DNA from: Selaginella tamariscina
Taxonomy: Eukaryota; Streptophyta; Lycopodiopsida; Selaginellales; Selaginellaceae
DNA length: 64,000 nucleotides
Direction: 5' to 3'
Assembly (NCBI GenBank): GCA_003024785.1
Contig: PUQB01000392.1
Span: 124,001-188,000 of the forward strand
The position numbers and the translations under genes are program-made. The notes under the pieces were generated by a model, which ran no database searches, was not told the origin of the DNA, and saw nothing but the letters and a program-made list of their open reading frames with translations. Of the stretch, positions 30,661 through 48,149 are shown one piece after another (the first letter of the stretch is position 1; each line of letters opens with the position of its first letter).

Positions 30661-33600
30661 TCATATGTAATAAACCATACCCACGTGAAGAAGACTCTGA
30701 TGCGGTATGTGGTATAAAACACTACTACTTCTACAGACCTTTCTTAGAAAACTATATCCTCTATTGATCATTACTCTCTTGAAAACACCTGAGCCTTCTC
30801 TTGCACGGACTACTGTGTTTCCCATTATGTGTACAATCCCCTCCTCCATGGCCTATTCAGAAACCCACTGTCATCTTCCAAAGGACTGTCCGGGTTCCGT
30901 ACAAGAATGCCCGAGTTTCGCGCGTCCGAGATCGGATCCGACACACTGGATGAAGTCGGACAAATTTCCTGGGTGTCGTCTGTCTGCTCTGTTTTCGCCA
31001 GGCTGTGCTCGTTGTTCCAGCGTTGGCTTCGAAACGAGCTCATTATTGTTTCATCCGACTGCTCCACACTCTCTACCAGAGTCTCGTATCTTATAAATGC
31101 CGCGAGTGCACGGATTAAAAGGTCATCAAAGTGGTCATCTTTCTTGTGTAGATCCTTGTAGCCATATCGTACCACACACCTGTATATACATAATATATAA
31201 TTTCATAAACTAACACAAAACTTTACACAACATATAGCCAACATAGTGTGCGAGATACTCACAACGGATATATACAGTATAAACATGTATGTGTATGTTG
31301 TACACATGTATACATGTGTACAAACGCACGTACCTGTACATACGAAAGTGTTTTGGACCGATTCTACGCACCAGGACCCTCTCTTCCTTTGCAACAGTGC
31401 TCACTGGAAGATACTTGACGCATACAAACATGAGAATGGAGTGTATGGCTGGGAAATGTGTCAAGAAATGTGAGAAAATGGAAGGCACTCCGTGAGCTAA
31501 CTCCGTGTAGAACAAACCGATCCCTGGCAGCCTAATATAACAAGTACTTAGATATATGAAAGATTAAATGATGATCATATCTATATGCATCAGAATGTAG
31601 GAAGCCTATGTGTGGTTAAATGAGTATAAAAATATGAACATAGAGAGAGAGAGTGAGCAGGAACAACACACAGCGTGTATGTAAGCTCACCTGACCATGC
31701 CAAGGCTGGGGCCAAGGGATAGGATCCATCCAATTGAAACCTTGTTTTGACGCTCAAAGTTGTAACGCTCACACGTACCGTAGTGCCACACGTACATTAT
31801 TATCAAAAGTATGGCCCCAATTGCTAAAGGGACCCATCCTCCATTATCCACCTGGAATCAATAAATACACATAAGCGTTCTGTGCACACGTGTGCTTGCG
31901 TATGTTTGTATTCTAATGCGCATTAAGATAAAACTATGCATATTTATTTCAGTGAATGGAGACCTGTATATGCATGTGAGTTATACATGTGAACATTCTA
32001 CTACATGGAACAAACAAAGACATCTCGTGTGTGTTTATACATTTGGGCATTACCTTAAACAAAGCAGCTGAAACGTAGACAAGCTCTACGGAGCCAAAGA
32101 CTGCTAGAAAGGAAAATACCAGGAGAAGGTTGCTCTGCCATATGAGAATCATGACCAACGCAATCAACACGGTGGTCACAACCATGACTATTACGACTGC
32201 GACGCCTGGGAATACACATTTATTGTGTTAGAAAATTAATAATCTGTAAGTATACATAATACACGACATAAATAGTACCAATATATTATTGTACACATTA
32301 TTTTACACAGAGTTATACCATAAGCATTTCCAATTTGTTCGGTTTCTCGGAATCCAGCAGTTATTATTAAGCATGCAAACATTAAGATCCAGTTGATTTC
32401 AGGAACATAAACCTGGCCGAGAAACTTGTGCGATGTATACACAATCTTCACTCTTGGAAAGCATCCAAGTGCTACAGCCTGAATAACTCACGACATAGTA
32501 TATTTGTAATATGAAGGTTACGTAACAAATGCAGTTTATTATGGATATCAGTGCTACGTCTTATACTTTTGCTTACAATATACATGCATGAACACGCACG
32601 CATACGCACAAATGTATATAAACAAGCTCAAGACCTCATACATGAGCGTATTGCATATGCGTAATATCTGATCAATATATATAAATATCCATCTATATAG
32701 ATATGGACGTATGTATATATACTTATATACCTGTTTGATAATGGAAAAAGTGGCTGAGATTGTTGCTTGGCTTGCAATAACGGCTGCAAAAGTGGCAACA
32801 ACGAATATTGGCCAGTAGATGAAGCGGCTGTTAGGTATTGACTTGTAAAAAGCCTCACTTACGTCTTCAGGATGCTTGATTAAATAGGCGGCCTGCCCCA
32901 TGTATGCTGCTAGTAAGCATGGAAACACCACTACTGTGAAGGCAAGCTGTAATATATCCATTAATCAAAAGCAAAAACACAACACATGCGCTATATGTGT
33001 GTGTGTGTGATAGTGTTTATGCATGTATTGTTTTGCTTTATTATTGCAAGCCGTGAATACTAATAGAATAGTTATACGTCACGTGGTGTGTATCTGGTAC
33101 AACAGATAAAAATAACGCTTACCTGAATAGACTGTTCTGTAAAATGGCCTAAGTCTGCAAAAAGCGCTTCAGCTCCTGCAAAAATAAAAAAATTACGATG
33201 AAGAAGATATACAAGAAAACAGGATAGTTGCATGCTTGAGAGCGAGTACCTGTGATAGAGAGGAGGACACCACCTAAAGAAACCCATGCACTAGAGCGGC
33301 GTCTGCGGAAGAAGGTGATGATGTAATGTGGAGACAATGCCTTGAATATCTGGGGATCGTGTACAACAATGTTGTAAACTCCCATCACACCAATGCAGAT
33401 GAACCACACGAAGATTACGGGTGCAAACATAAAGCCCACTTTGGCTGTTCCAACATGCTGCATGCTAAATAGTACCACCAGTATTATCAGAGATAGCACC
33501 AGAATACTCCCTGTTGCAATATATTAGTGGTACTTGCATAATTGTATGTGTAGCCATCCATATATTGTGTTTACAACTATATATATGTAAATCAAACGTA

Positions 33601-35089
33601 CATGCTATATGTACTGAATATGAAAATACTTCTTGTATAAATTAATTAGCTCCTTAAACGCAATGCATAGACATGCAACTACATCTGACACACATACATA
33701 TGTATGCACATACATTAAGAATTATCATATCCATAATAAATTTACCTCGAGGAAGCGAGAAATGTGAAACCTTTAATCCCTTAACCGCTGATAGCACTGT
33801 ATTGCAGAAAAGGACCTCTATTAGTCTGTTAGAATCCTTCACTGTTAGATTATCTAGTAAAACACACACACATGCTAATATGCATAACTAAGATATATGA
33901 AGCATGTATAGAATGTATAGCATATTTACATTGGACGTACTAAATACCTAACACACACACAAACACACACCTGATATAGCTGGGATAACATGCCATCTCC
34001 AATAACCATGCTAGTTCCAACAAGAACAAGGAAGAGGAGGACTCGCTGTAGGTATGGGTTTCTCTCAAATGCTTTCTTCACTTTGAAAGCCGTTGATTTC
34101 TCAGGGATCGGACGACAACTGTAAGCTGTAAGCTCTCTGTCCGTGTGATGCTGATTGGGTATAGTGTTCACCTTTGCATGCCTGCATATTAACGAATACA
34201 GTGCGAATGTACCACCTGAAAGAAATGACGATGATCTTTTAAGCTTGCATATACCACACAAAACACACACATGCACTCATGCGTACGTGTATATGTATGT
34301 ACGCATAACCATGTATGACTGTAATAGTACGTATGTACGTAATGTGAATATGCATGAATGCAGCAGAATCTACTGTCTTCTACTTACACTTAGTAAGAGA
34401 GAGAGAGATTGTCACAAAATCGGAGTCTCTATAATATACTTGAAGATGATATATCATTATAAAATCTAATTAGTACGATAAGAAAAGCAATAATAAGAAG
34501 GACATTCTAAAATAGTTGTCAGCATAGTCCTTTCTAGAGAGAGAGAGAGTTGCGCACCTTCACCGTTATCATTCGCCCTCAAGGCAATAAATACATATTT
34601 GAGCAGCGCAATTAGTGTAATCGTGTAGAGAATTAAAGAGAGCGTTCCCAAAACATCCTCGGGGCTCTGTATTCCATCTGGAAATATATTTGAAAACACA
34701 TACAGCGGTGAAGTCCCCAAATCCCCATACACAACCCCCAGACTAAGGAATGCCAAGCGTAGCGTCGTCCTCATAGACAGCTTCTGCACACACACACACA
34801 CATGGATCTAGTTAGAATGATATATATAATATGAATTTAGATGTGTTCTAGTTAGGAGTCTTTACAGAGAATTGATACACGACTCGATCTCACACGGTAT
34901 ACACATGTTTACCTTCTCTGCGTGAAGATTCTGTACATGTACAGCTTCATCTCCAAAGGGCTGATCAATCTGATCGATATTCCACATATAGCCCCGCAAA
35001 TTCCCATCCCCGTTCGCATTCCCGTTCTCTGTCATGTCTAGAACCAACGCACACTCGGGATGAGAGAAAATCCCAGAAGAAATTATCAT
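30661..35089 (-). CDS. HAK/KUP/KT potassium transporter
   Basis: Plant K+ uptake permease of the KUP/HAK/KT family. Start at 35089 ([18 protein letters not shown]) or the in-frame ATG at 35035 ([12 protein letters not shown]); I cannot decide. Family blocks in order: [18 protein letters not shown] (34730-), [16 protein letters not shown] (34215-), [13 protein letters not shown] (34030-), [17 protein letters not shown] (33800-), [16 protein letters not shown] (33430-), [17 protein letters not shown] (33175-), [14 protein letters not shown] (32900-), [20 protein letters not shown] (31770-), [20 protein letters not shown] (31505-). The cytosolic C-terminus ends VGMVYYI-stop at 30661. Ten or more hydrophobic segments; about 760 residues, normal. 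One-base frame breaks lie near 33985 (after IGDGM) and 30853. The intervening Ser/Asp-rich tail (30870-31100) is variable in the family. Confidence 0.92.
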
Positions 35090-35982
35090 ATGCTACCTGT
35101 CTCTACTAAACTCCAATAGATCAGTGTGGGCCCATTCGGAAATAAATAAGGAATTTCATTGACTGCTTCTAAGGTATATCCCCATATTTATCCCCTCCAA
35201 CAAGTTAAAATAACCTTGCTAACCTGTTCATCACCACATAATCAAATAATATTTATATGTACAAATATATACAGTGGTACTCGTACCTGTTTGAGTGTCA
35301 CAAACGTCATGGTTTTAGGGAAACACCAAAGTTACGTCTCAATCGAAATAGACATCTCACCAGCTTAAACGTCTGGCTTTATCCACGTTAATGTCCACGA
35401 GCTTCCGTCAGCAAAATGTACATTTACTGTCTTCTCTCTCTCTCTCAAATAATAGCAGTAAAGTATGAGATAAAACTATTTTAATGACAGGACGTATCAA
35501 ATCCTAGAGGTCTTCCAAACTACTGGCAAGCACACACCTGAATTCACGTAATGAAGTCAATGGGGGAATCTCTAATATAATTAGCCTAAAGCACTTAATA
35601 ACCAAACAATTTAAAATATTTTAACACCCACCGTTTGCCAGTTTCCAAAATGCTTACTCCGCAGCTTCACAGGCAACTGCAAGTTAAACAATTTCTATCG
35701 AACACTTGTAAGTAAAACAAATAAATGAATAAATGTCAAATTAGAATACTAAAAGATACTGTAGGTATAAATCATACGTAAAGTAAGCCATCAATATCAT
35801 AGTTATCTAACAATGGACGTCTTCCTACCTTACTCTTTACTTTTATAAAACTATAAAAATCTTATACAGGAAAAATTAAAAGTCCACGGCCATAAGATAT
35901 AATCTTGTGGTTTCAAAGTCAATCTTTGTACGTTGCAAAGAGATCATGTTAGATACATAACGATATACATTTGTCCATGTAG

Positions 35983-36017
<35 letters not shown>

Positions 36018-36145
36018 CACTCATCTTTACTATGGATGATAGTATATGCGTGTTGATATACATATAGCGAGTTTTCCAACAATGGTTAATTGATTGTGGT
36101 TAATACAGAGTTACATACGTATATATATGCCTGTAAAGAAATACC
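35090..36145. other. Intergenic region upstream of HAK gene
   Basis: 1.06 kb between two minus-strand genes, holding the HAK promoter/5' UTR and the helicase 3' flank. A (GT)n(GA)n microsatellite lies at 35983-36018 and a (TC)n tract near 35433. No coding signal is seen. Confidence 0.6.
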
Positions 36146-40017
<3,872 letters not shown>

Positions 40018-40383
40018 AGCTCGACCCCAATGTGCGGCAAAATCTCTTTCAAAGTGTTTACCTAAAATAAAAAAGCCCTAAATAGAGTTGGAAGATTCCT
40101 GAAATACATGATTTGGAAATCAATTGTTCAGTAAGTTCTGATAAACAAATGTCTTATCAGAACTTGCTAGACAATCGAATGTTCAAACCATGTATCAAAT
40201 TTATTTATATAAATTCAAAATAATAGCGGATTTGGAGTATTCGAGGGATTAGGGTTTATGCACTGGATGCAGATTAGGGTTTTATGCCTTAAGTTTGAAT
40301 CCGCTCGACTCCCCGCCCAGCGCCTATTATTGCGATCTGGCCAGGCTGATCCATGGAGTGATCTTGTGTGCCGCCGTGCCGTC
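40018..40383. promoter_or_regulatory. Divergent promoter, DEAH4 helicase (-) and SMARCAL1-like gene (+)
   Basis: 366 bp head-to-head gap. Two telo-boxes, ttagggttta at 40249-40258 and ttagggtttt at 40274-40283, precede the plus-strand gene. An in-frame ATG at 40258 overlaps the first telo-box and would extend the protein by 42 residues; I treat that stretch as 5' UTR. Confidence 0.55.
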
Positions 40384-43300
40384 ATGTCGTGCACGCCAGC
40401 CGCTTCAGGTATACTCTTGAATCTCTATGAATTCGTATATTTCTTGCTATCTCCTGCTTCCTACACTCTTGCATCCGCTGTACGAATCTGCACAGTTATT
40501 GTGAATGTCTCTTTGAAGCCGATTTTCTTACCCTATTTTATGCAAAGCTGCGACTTTAGGAGCGGAAGAATGGGGATTCTCAATGGAGGAGATGGACTCT
40601 ATGGAGAGGAATGCTGCCGAACAGCTTGCAGCCCGGCGCCTGGCTTCTCCCCTGAAGGCCAATCCCGATCTTCTTGCTAGGGCTCTTGAGGGTAAGACGA
40701 CAGGCAGGCCTCCCGTTTCCCCGATGAAGCGCTCGATTCGGCTCAACTTGTCCAGAGATGGCGCTTCCAAAATTGCTGCTGAGGCTCCCTACAATCCGGT
40801 AATCTCATAACGCACACATATATAACCATCTAGTTGAGATTGGGTATAGCACACGATGCGTATATAGATATATATGTTTGGATATCTAATTGAGAACTTG
40901 TCTACATCTGATAGCTTTATGCATTTTTAGATACACGTCTGGAATTTAAGAGAAGACTGTGTATTTACGTCTATGTATATATGTATAAGAATTAAATTTT
41001 GTTTTTCTTTTCCAGAGTCTCATAGCAGCATATAAACTGGTTCCTGGCCATGAATGGGATCGGGATAGAAAGTAAGCTTCCTTTGCCAGATTATGTATCC
41101 AATAAAATGTAAATTTATTTATAGAATCAGGACAATGTGCATACATACATTCATATTGGTGATAAATGCGTAGAGCTATGAATCTATTATGATTAATGTT
41201 TAAACAGGTTATCCGTACGAATTTATAGTGTTCGAGTTTGTATAGTCTTATCTTATGGATCTTTAATATGGTTTCCAGATTATGGCTGTTCCCTGAGCAA
41301 TATTTACAAGATCTTGTACGAATTACTACTGCAGTCCCGGACCTTGTACTTGACGTACGTTTTTCATCTACTTATTTCTTATAGTATAATATGAAAGTAG
41401 ATATATCCGCTGTTACATTAAATTCTTAGTTACTGTATTTCTGTGTACATACGAGCGCCAAATATGTTGAAATCATGTTTTTATGTTGACCAGATACAAG
41501 CGGTTCCTCCACTTGTATTGCCCACGTCGGCTTCTCAAATTACCAGCAGCAGCAATCCTTCAACCCCGCAAAGCAGCCCTGCCAAAGCACAAGATATGCT
41601 CAGAACAACGAATATGCCGTCTCTTCAGGATATTCCGAGAATTGTGCCCTCTGATTATAATTCTCCTTCCAAAGAATTGGTGTCAAAATATATCTCATGC
41701 CTGACAATCGGATTGCTGCCCGAGCTCCTTACAATGAGGTACTATATGTGTTATCTATATATTTAAACATGTGCGTGTGGCGTGTGTGCGTGTGTGTGCG
41801 TGCGTGCGTGTGTGTGTATATGTAGAGAAAGTAGAGAGAGGGAGAGAGAGAGAGATACAGATGTATATACATTATACATGTGCATTGTTGTTACAGAATG
41901 TGAAGCAAGTTTTCCAGTGCATACCAGGAAAGCTATGGAATGCCGATGAGAGGTGTGTTCTTTATTTAATATATACAAGAACGAGGTTGTATATGTATGT
42001 GTGGCAGAATATGGGACATTCCCAAGTGTTAGCCTTATGAACTTGCTGCATAACCTACGGGATATCTCATTTCCCGACTTAAGGTAAGTGTATGCATTGA
42101 ATCAACTATATCTTATACGATAATACTATATTATACCTTTACGAACTGCAATATATATATGAAGATTGGTTGTTATATTGGAATAAACACATTTTTTTCT
42201 AGTTGTACTCTATAGATGCTGATTCTGTACATTTTTTTGAACAGATTGAAGTTATTCCGCCACTTTCTTTGCCTTCTGATCAGAGCCCTGGTAATTATGA
42301 AAAGTATCTGTAAATATTCTATTTATGTAAGTAAACATACTATTCATATACCTGTAATCCAGATATTCAGAAAGTTGTGTGCGTGTGTGTGTGTACGTGG
42401 GTATTGATCATACCCGCAGGTCCCTCATCTAATATGGAGAGTCAGCCTTCTCCTATGTCTCAGGTACTGTGACACTAGGATTGTCATTTAAATATATATG
42501 TAACATAACGTTAACATTACAACATAAACCATGTTTACCGTATTTATATTAGGAACCGCCACCTGCTCCAGTGTCTCAGGTAAAATCTTTTATTGAATTT
42601 ATGAGTATTATTTTCATCGTGCGTCGTTTTACTATAGGAACCACCACCCCCAATTGCTAATTATCAAAGCGTTCTGTGAGGTTGTTTCTTCATGCGAGTG
42701 GTTTGATAGCTGTAAAATGTCAACCTTCTCAGGTATAATATTTAGTATTATGTATATGATCAAGCTTGTAAACAACTATTCATATTCTGTGCTTAACTGA
42801 GTACTATATTTTATATTACAGTTTTAAGTAATAGTTATTATGCTTAAAATGTTTCTCTTTGTCAGATAGCGAGCTTGAAGTCTATTCCGAAGGCCGTATG
42901 GAACCCGAAAGAAAAGTATGTTATAACAGGGTATTAAACTTAACATGCACATCACAGTGAGTATTTACGTGTATTAGTAAATATATTGAACTTCAAACTT
43001 TAAGACGTAATGGTTATTAGGAAAATTCCATTTCCAGGGTATGGATGTTTTCTCCTCGTTTTATTGCTGACGCAGAGAAAACTCTTGCTGCACTTGATGA
43101 AGTTTCTTTGGTAAGTATATCTGGAGAGAGAGAGAGAGAGGAGAGGGAGGGACAGTTCATATATTAGTTTAGGTTAAGTTTTTTTGACTTTGGACGTACA
43201 GGTTGAGTCCATTGAACCATTAGTTCGACGTGCATTAGATTTTCTGCATGATCTTCCTGACCTCTCAGGTAAGTTTGTATCTTCATACGAGCAATATTTA

Positions 43301-44698
43301 TTTAAAGTTGTAGTGCAATATAATACTATTTTTTGTTTTAACAGGGTATTATTTTAATATTCCTGAAAACTTGGAATCGCGTCTTTTGCCTTTCCAAAGA
43401 GAGGGTGTAAGATTTGGATTACAACACGGAGGAAGAGTGTTAATCGCTGATGAAATGGGGCTCGGGAAAACCCTTCAGGTGTGTGTGTGCACTCCTGCTT
43501 TTTGATAGTATATCATTAAAGATTTCTCCTATATAAGATCTCCTATCACACAATGTGTTCTGTTCTATATGGATATATATGTGTATGTTTACTGAAACAG
43601 ACGTCCATTCTCCTCGAATGGCATATATATATATATATATATATTAATGTACGTCTGCAATATACCTTATTATATGGTAAATCCTCCCCGAGAATCACCA
43701 GCTGCATTAAAAACCCTGTGTGTATGTGTTTAAATCATGTATATTATTTCTTGTGGCATACTTATATCATGGATATTTCTACACGTTACTGAACATGGTT
43801 CTTAGTTTTCTGTTTTCTTACGAGTTTTATCTGTTTTATGTAGGCCATAGCCCTGGCATCATGTGTCCAACAAGACTGGCCTGTATTGGTGATTGTTCCA
43901 TCTTCATTACGGATTCACTGGGCCACGGTGAATATGTTGATATATCCGTACATAACTATATATGTGCTTCTGACTCTTGCTATTTACTATTACTTATAAG
44001 TTTCTAACTTCTTATTTTTCGTGCCATAACAGATGCTCAAAACATGGTTAAACCTTTCCCCGAGCGACATAACGGTACTACTCTCTCTCTCTCACACACA
44101 CACACACATTTATATGCACGCACGCACATACACACGTTTTTACGGTTTTTTTAAATGCAGGTGGTTTTCAGTCAAGGTGGTGGTTCCCGGGGAGGATTTA
44201 CAATTGCACATTCTGCCGGAAAGAACTCGTTGCAGCTTGGTGGATTATTTAATATAGTTTCATATGATTCAATATCAAAAATACCTAGTGACAAAACATT
44301 CAAGGTGTGTTGTTGTGTTTTATTTCACTCTGCTCATAATCTGTGTGTGTTTGTTTGTGTGCGCGAGAGACATATATGAACAGTACGTGTTCTGATATGT
44401 ATATAAGAGGACTTACATGAAGTTGTATCTGCAGGTAGTTGTTGCAGATGAATCGCATTATATGAAAAATGCGCAAGCCAAACGTACGAATGCTTGCGTT
44501 CCATTAATTCAGGTAAGCATTGTTGTTGTTTAAACTCTTTGAGCTGACGCATATCTTGCAGAAATCGAGGTATGCTGTTCTATTAACAGGCACTCCAGCT
44601 TTATCACGGCCTATCGAACTGTTCAAGCAGGTCAGGACTGTGTACACACATGCAAACACAGCCTACATGTGTGTTGTGTGTGTGTGTGTGTGTTGTGT

Positions 44699-44734
<36 letters not shown>

Positions 44735-46023
44735 AGAGACCCAGGGGCGAGGGAGGCGGGAGTGAGTGTGTGTGTGTTTAGTGAGCTTCATCGATTCAAC
44801 GAGCAAATTATGACTAATGCATGATTGCACATGCTAGCTGGAAGCTCTTCAACCACAAGTCTACAGGGATGTGCATGGAATACGGAAAGCGGTATGCACT
44901 GGAGTAAGTGGCTTGAGATATTCTTTATGTATACGCATACACGCGTGCGTAAAAGCAATTTATATACTTATTTCTCGTTTATATGTATGTGTATGCTTCA
45001 GAGCTATTTTGGTTTATATCAAGGGGCTAGTAATCACGAAGAGCTCCACGCACTATTGAAAAGCACAGTGATGATCCGTAGACTGAAAAGTGAAGTCCTT
45101 TCTGAGCTCCCCGAGAAGTGTCGAGAGCAGGTAACATATGCATGCATATAATGTGTAAGTGTACGGAACATATGTATAATCTGTACCTGCGTAGGTGTGT
45201 GGAAGAGCTTTTAAGCTTGTTTTTTACCCCACTTGCAGGTATTCCTGTGTTTGGATACGAAGAACACAAGACAGCTCCATGTGCTTCTGAATGAAGTAAG
45301 TTGGTTTTGCGTATTACTTCCTTAGGCCCGCGTGTGTGCTTGTGCGTTTGTGTGGGCTAGCTACAAGGTGTTTATATTATGGATTTTTGCAGCTGAAAGG
45401 AATCCGAGAACGTATACAAATTTCGTCAGACGATCAAATCGACAAATTGAAGCATGAGGAGAAAGTTTTAATCACTAAGGTACGTTGTGTTTGTAACATT
45501 AACTACAATCTCATGTTTTTTATCTTCAGATATACACTGAGTCCGCTGTAGTAAAGCTTCCTGCTGTCCAAGACTATCTCTCAACAATGCTGGAGGTACT
45601 ACCAAAATACAGATCTAAATATATGTATATATAAACACGCATATTGATATACATAATTACATTGTATGTACATGCTTGGCGAGCTAAACTGGTAATTTGT
45701 CAGGCAAATTGTAAGTTTCTTGTATTTGCTTTCCATCACTCCATGCTGGATGGGATCGAGGATCATTTCAAGGTAAGCTTTGTAGGTTCATTTATGTACA
45801 TATCAATGAATGTGTTATTTATATGTCAGCCTAGTTTGTAGTCATTGTTTACATGAAATAGTTGTTGTGGTTTTGTTTATGATGTATTGTTACAGAAAAA
45901 GAAAGTAGAGTATATTCGAATCGATGGTGACACTCCACTATTAAATCGTCAAAATTTTGTGACCAAGTTTCAGGAATCTGATGAAGTCAGGGCTGCAGTA
46001 GTAAGTAATTTTACACTTACACG

Positions 46024-46057
<34 letters not shown>

Positions 46058-47234
46058 TTACACTTAGACATGCATAAATGCAAGGCTAATCATGTTATTA
46101 ATGTTTGCTGCAGTTAAGCATACGAGCCGCAGGTGTTGGTCTAACATTGACTGCTGCGAGTACAGTCATATTCGCGGAGATGACTTGGACCCCTGGTGAC
46201 ATGGTGCAGGCCGAAGACCGGGCTCACCGTATAGGACAGGTATATACATTTATATATACATCTGCGCACACACTATGTAATACATAAACACCTATAGGTA
46301 TTAGTAATCAGCCGTAACGTATAATTCTCTATGATTTAATATTGATCTGTCATAGGGTTATATTATATTGATATAGACATGTCATCACTATGGTCGGTCA
46401 GTGCTAAACATTCCCTTAGCTAGCTGACATTAGGACTCTTATTAACATATATACATGATTATGTTATTTGTTAATCCATTAGGAAAAAATGAATGAATTA
46501 GTTAGTAATGCAATCCATTATAATGGTTTGTATAATCATAAACAAAAATGTCAACGTTGGGTTTTTATATGGTTTTGCAGAAGTCATGCGTGAATGTATA
46601 TTATCTTCATGCCCAAGACACTATTGACGATTTCATATGGTATATGTCATGTTCGTTTAGTCTTTCGAGGAACTGACATGTGTAATACTGCAGGGATTCC
46701 ATACACCGTAAACTGGAGAATCTCGGCCAGGTTTAAGTTGTTTCTAATTTATAATATGCACACCTATCTCTAAGTATGTGTTTGACCATCTAACATGTAT
46801 ATATATCCACGACAGGTATTGAATGGAGAGAAGAAAAAATGCACGTGTCCTCGCCTCCTCAGCAGAGGCAAAGGACTTTATATGGTTATCTACGGCCATG
46901 CAGTAGAAATCTGTCCGAGCAATATGACAGAGAGGCAGCTACGTCAGGTAATATTTATAAATATAACTTCAGTACAATATATGTTACTTATATATAATGC
47001 ATTTATTTATTGTCCAAGAAATGTGGTATAACAAAGCAATCTATCTACTGTTTCTTTCTATTATAGTGTACTATAATAATTTAGAGAATTGACGTTATAT
47101 AGTTTTGAGACTTACGTATTGATAACTAATACTTAATATAATGATATAGTCAAAGCTAATATTTATATAATGTATCAGGTGCGAACATGGATTCGGAGTT
47201 TAATGCACGTAAACGTCTGAAGCTTCACACTTAA
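40384..47234 (+). CDS. SMARCAL1: SMARCAL1/CHR18-type SNF2 annealing helicase with three HARP-like repeats
   Basis: DNA-rewinding SNF2 ATPase of the SMARCAL1/ZRANB3 group (Arabidopsis CHR18, At1g48310), expected at stalled replication forks. Start ATG 40384 (MSCTPAAS), spliced at tttag/GA (40559) to [24 protein letters not shown]-like repeat 1 is APYNP, then [19 protein letters not shown] (41014-). Repeat 2 is [11 protein letters not shown], then [18 protein letters not shown] (41897-). Repeat 3 is [17 protein letters not shown], then [19 protein letters not shown] (42870-). ATPase blocks: [29 protein letters not shown] (43446-), [18 protein letters not shown] (44435-), [20 protein letters not shown]. 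Helicase [21 protein letters not shown], then EDRAHRIGQ (46110-46240). The basic tail ARKRLKLHT-stop (47234) follows a PIP-like QRTLYGYL. Frame changes lie near 41705, 42008, 44876 and 46830. Confidence 0.9.
44676..44740. repeat. (GT)n(GA)n microsatellite in SMARCAL1-like intron
   Basis: tgtgtgtgtg followed by gagaga tracts, then a short GC-rich stretch (cccaggggcgagggaggcgg). Confidence 0.9.
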
Positions 47235-48149
47235 TGAAAGGAAGTATATAACTGTGGCAATTTTTGATGGCTAAACTGTGTAGTTTAAACAGCCAGGAGG
47301 TCTGTGTCTTGATATAGTACCATTAAAATCGTGTATTTATTTACTTCTTAGATTTGCAAGCGTTTTCATGCCTTCCTGGAGCTGCAGGTTTCTTGCTTTA
47401 CTTTATAACAGTTTCATTTATTTTTGTATAGAAAGGGTGAAAGCGATGTATTAAGGTAGAATTCTCATGTACGCACACGCACATGCACATCACTTTTTAA
47501 AAGGAAATATTTACAGCTGTGCTAATGTTGATAAATATTAAACTAGATCATTCTAAACAGTTACTCACATATGGATACTCACGCACGCACACACAGATGT
47601 GTGTGAGTGTGTGCGTGTGCGATGTACATAATCTTGTAGATTCGATAACATATGTGAGGGAGCCATCATTCTTTAATGGAGGTTTAAATATGGAGATTTC
47701 TAGACAGACTGCAGCAGCAGTCTTCTGAAATGACCATAATCTGCAACATAATGGTATTCTGTATATACTGTCGCGTATACATACATGTGTCTATACATTA
47801 ATTGGTTATCGACGTATAAACCGAATCCTTTGATTTGCAGAGGTTTGAAATCAAGTTGTCCTTAGCCTAACAGCTGGATGCAATTGGTACGAACGTCTCT
47901 TACACTGTACGGTCATGCAGGTAAGCCGGTGTCATAAGGGTGTATGTGTATGTGTATGTGTATGTGTATGTGCGTCCACGCACAGTATTACAAGAATGTA
48001 GGTGAGCATTTACTTCAAGGAAGAGAAAAACATGGTTAGGGACATTTTGACTTTGACATAGACAGAAGCAGATGTAAATTTTGAAGTTTCTAGACTTTAT
48101 TTACCTCACTCTAGTAACATATCTGTATATGATGGTTAGCAAAGCTTTA
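47235..48149. other. Intergenic region between convergent genes
   Basis: 0.9 kb between the SMARCAL1-like 3' end and the EPFL 3' end. It contains a (GTATGT)n run at 47940-47970 and small (CA)n/(GT)n tracts. No coding signal is seen. Confidence 0.6.
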
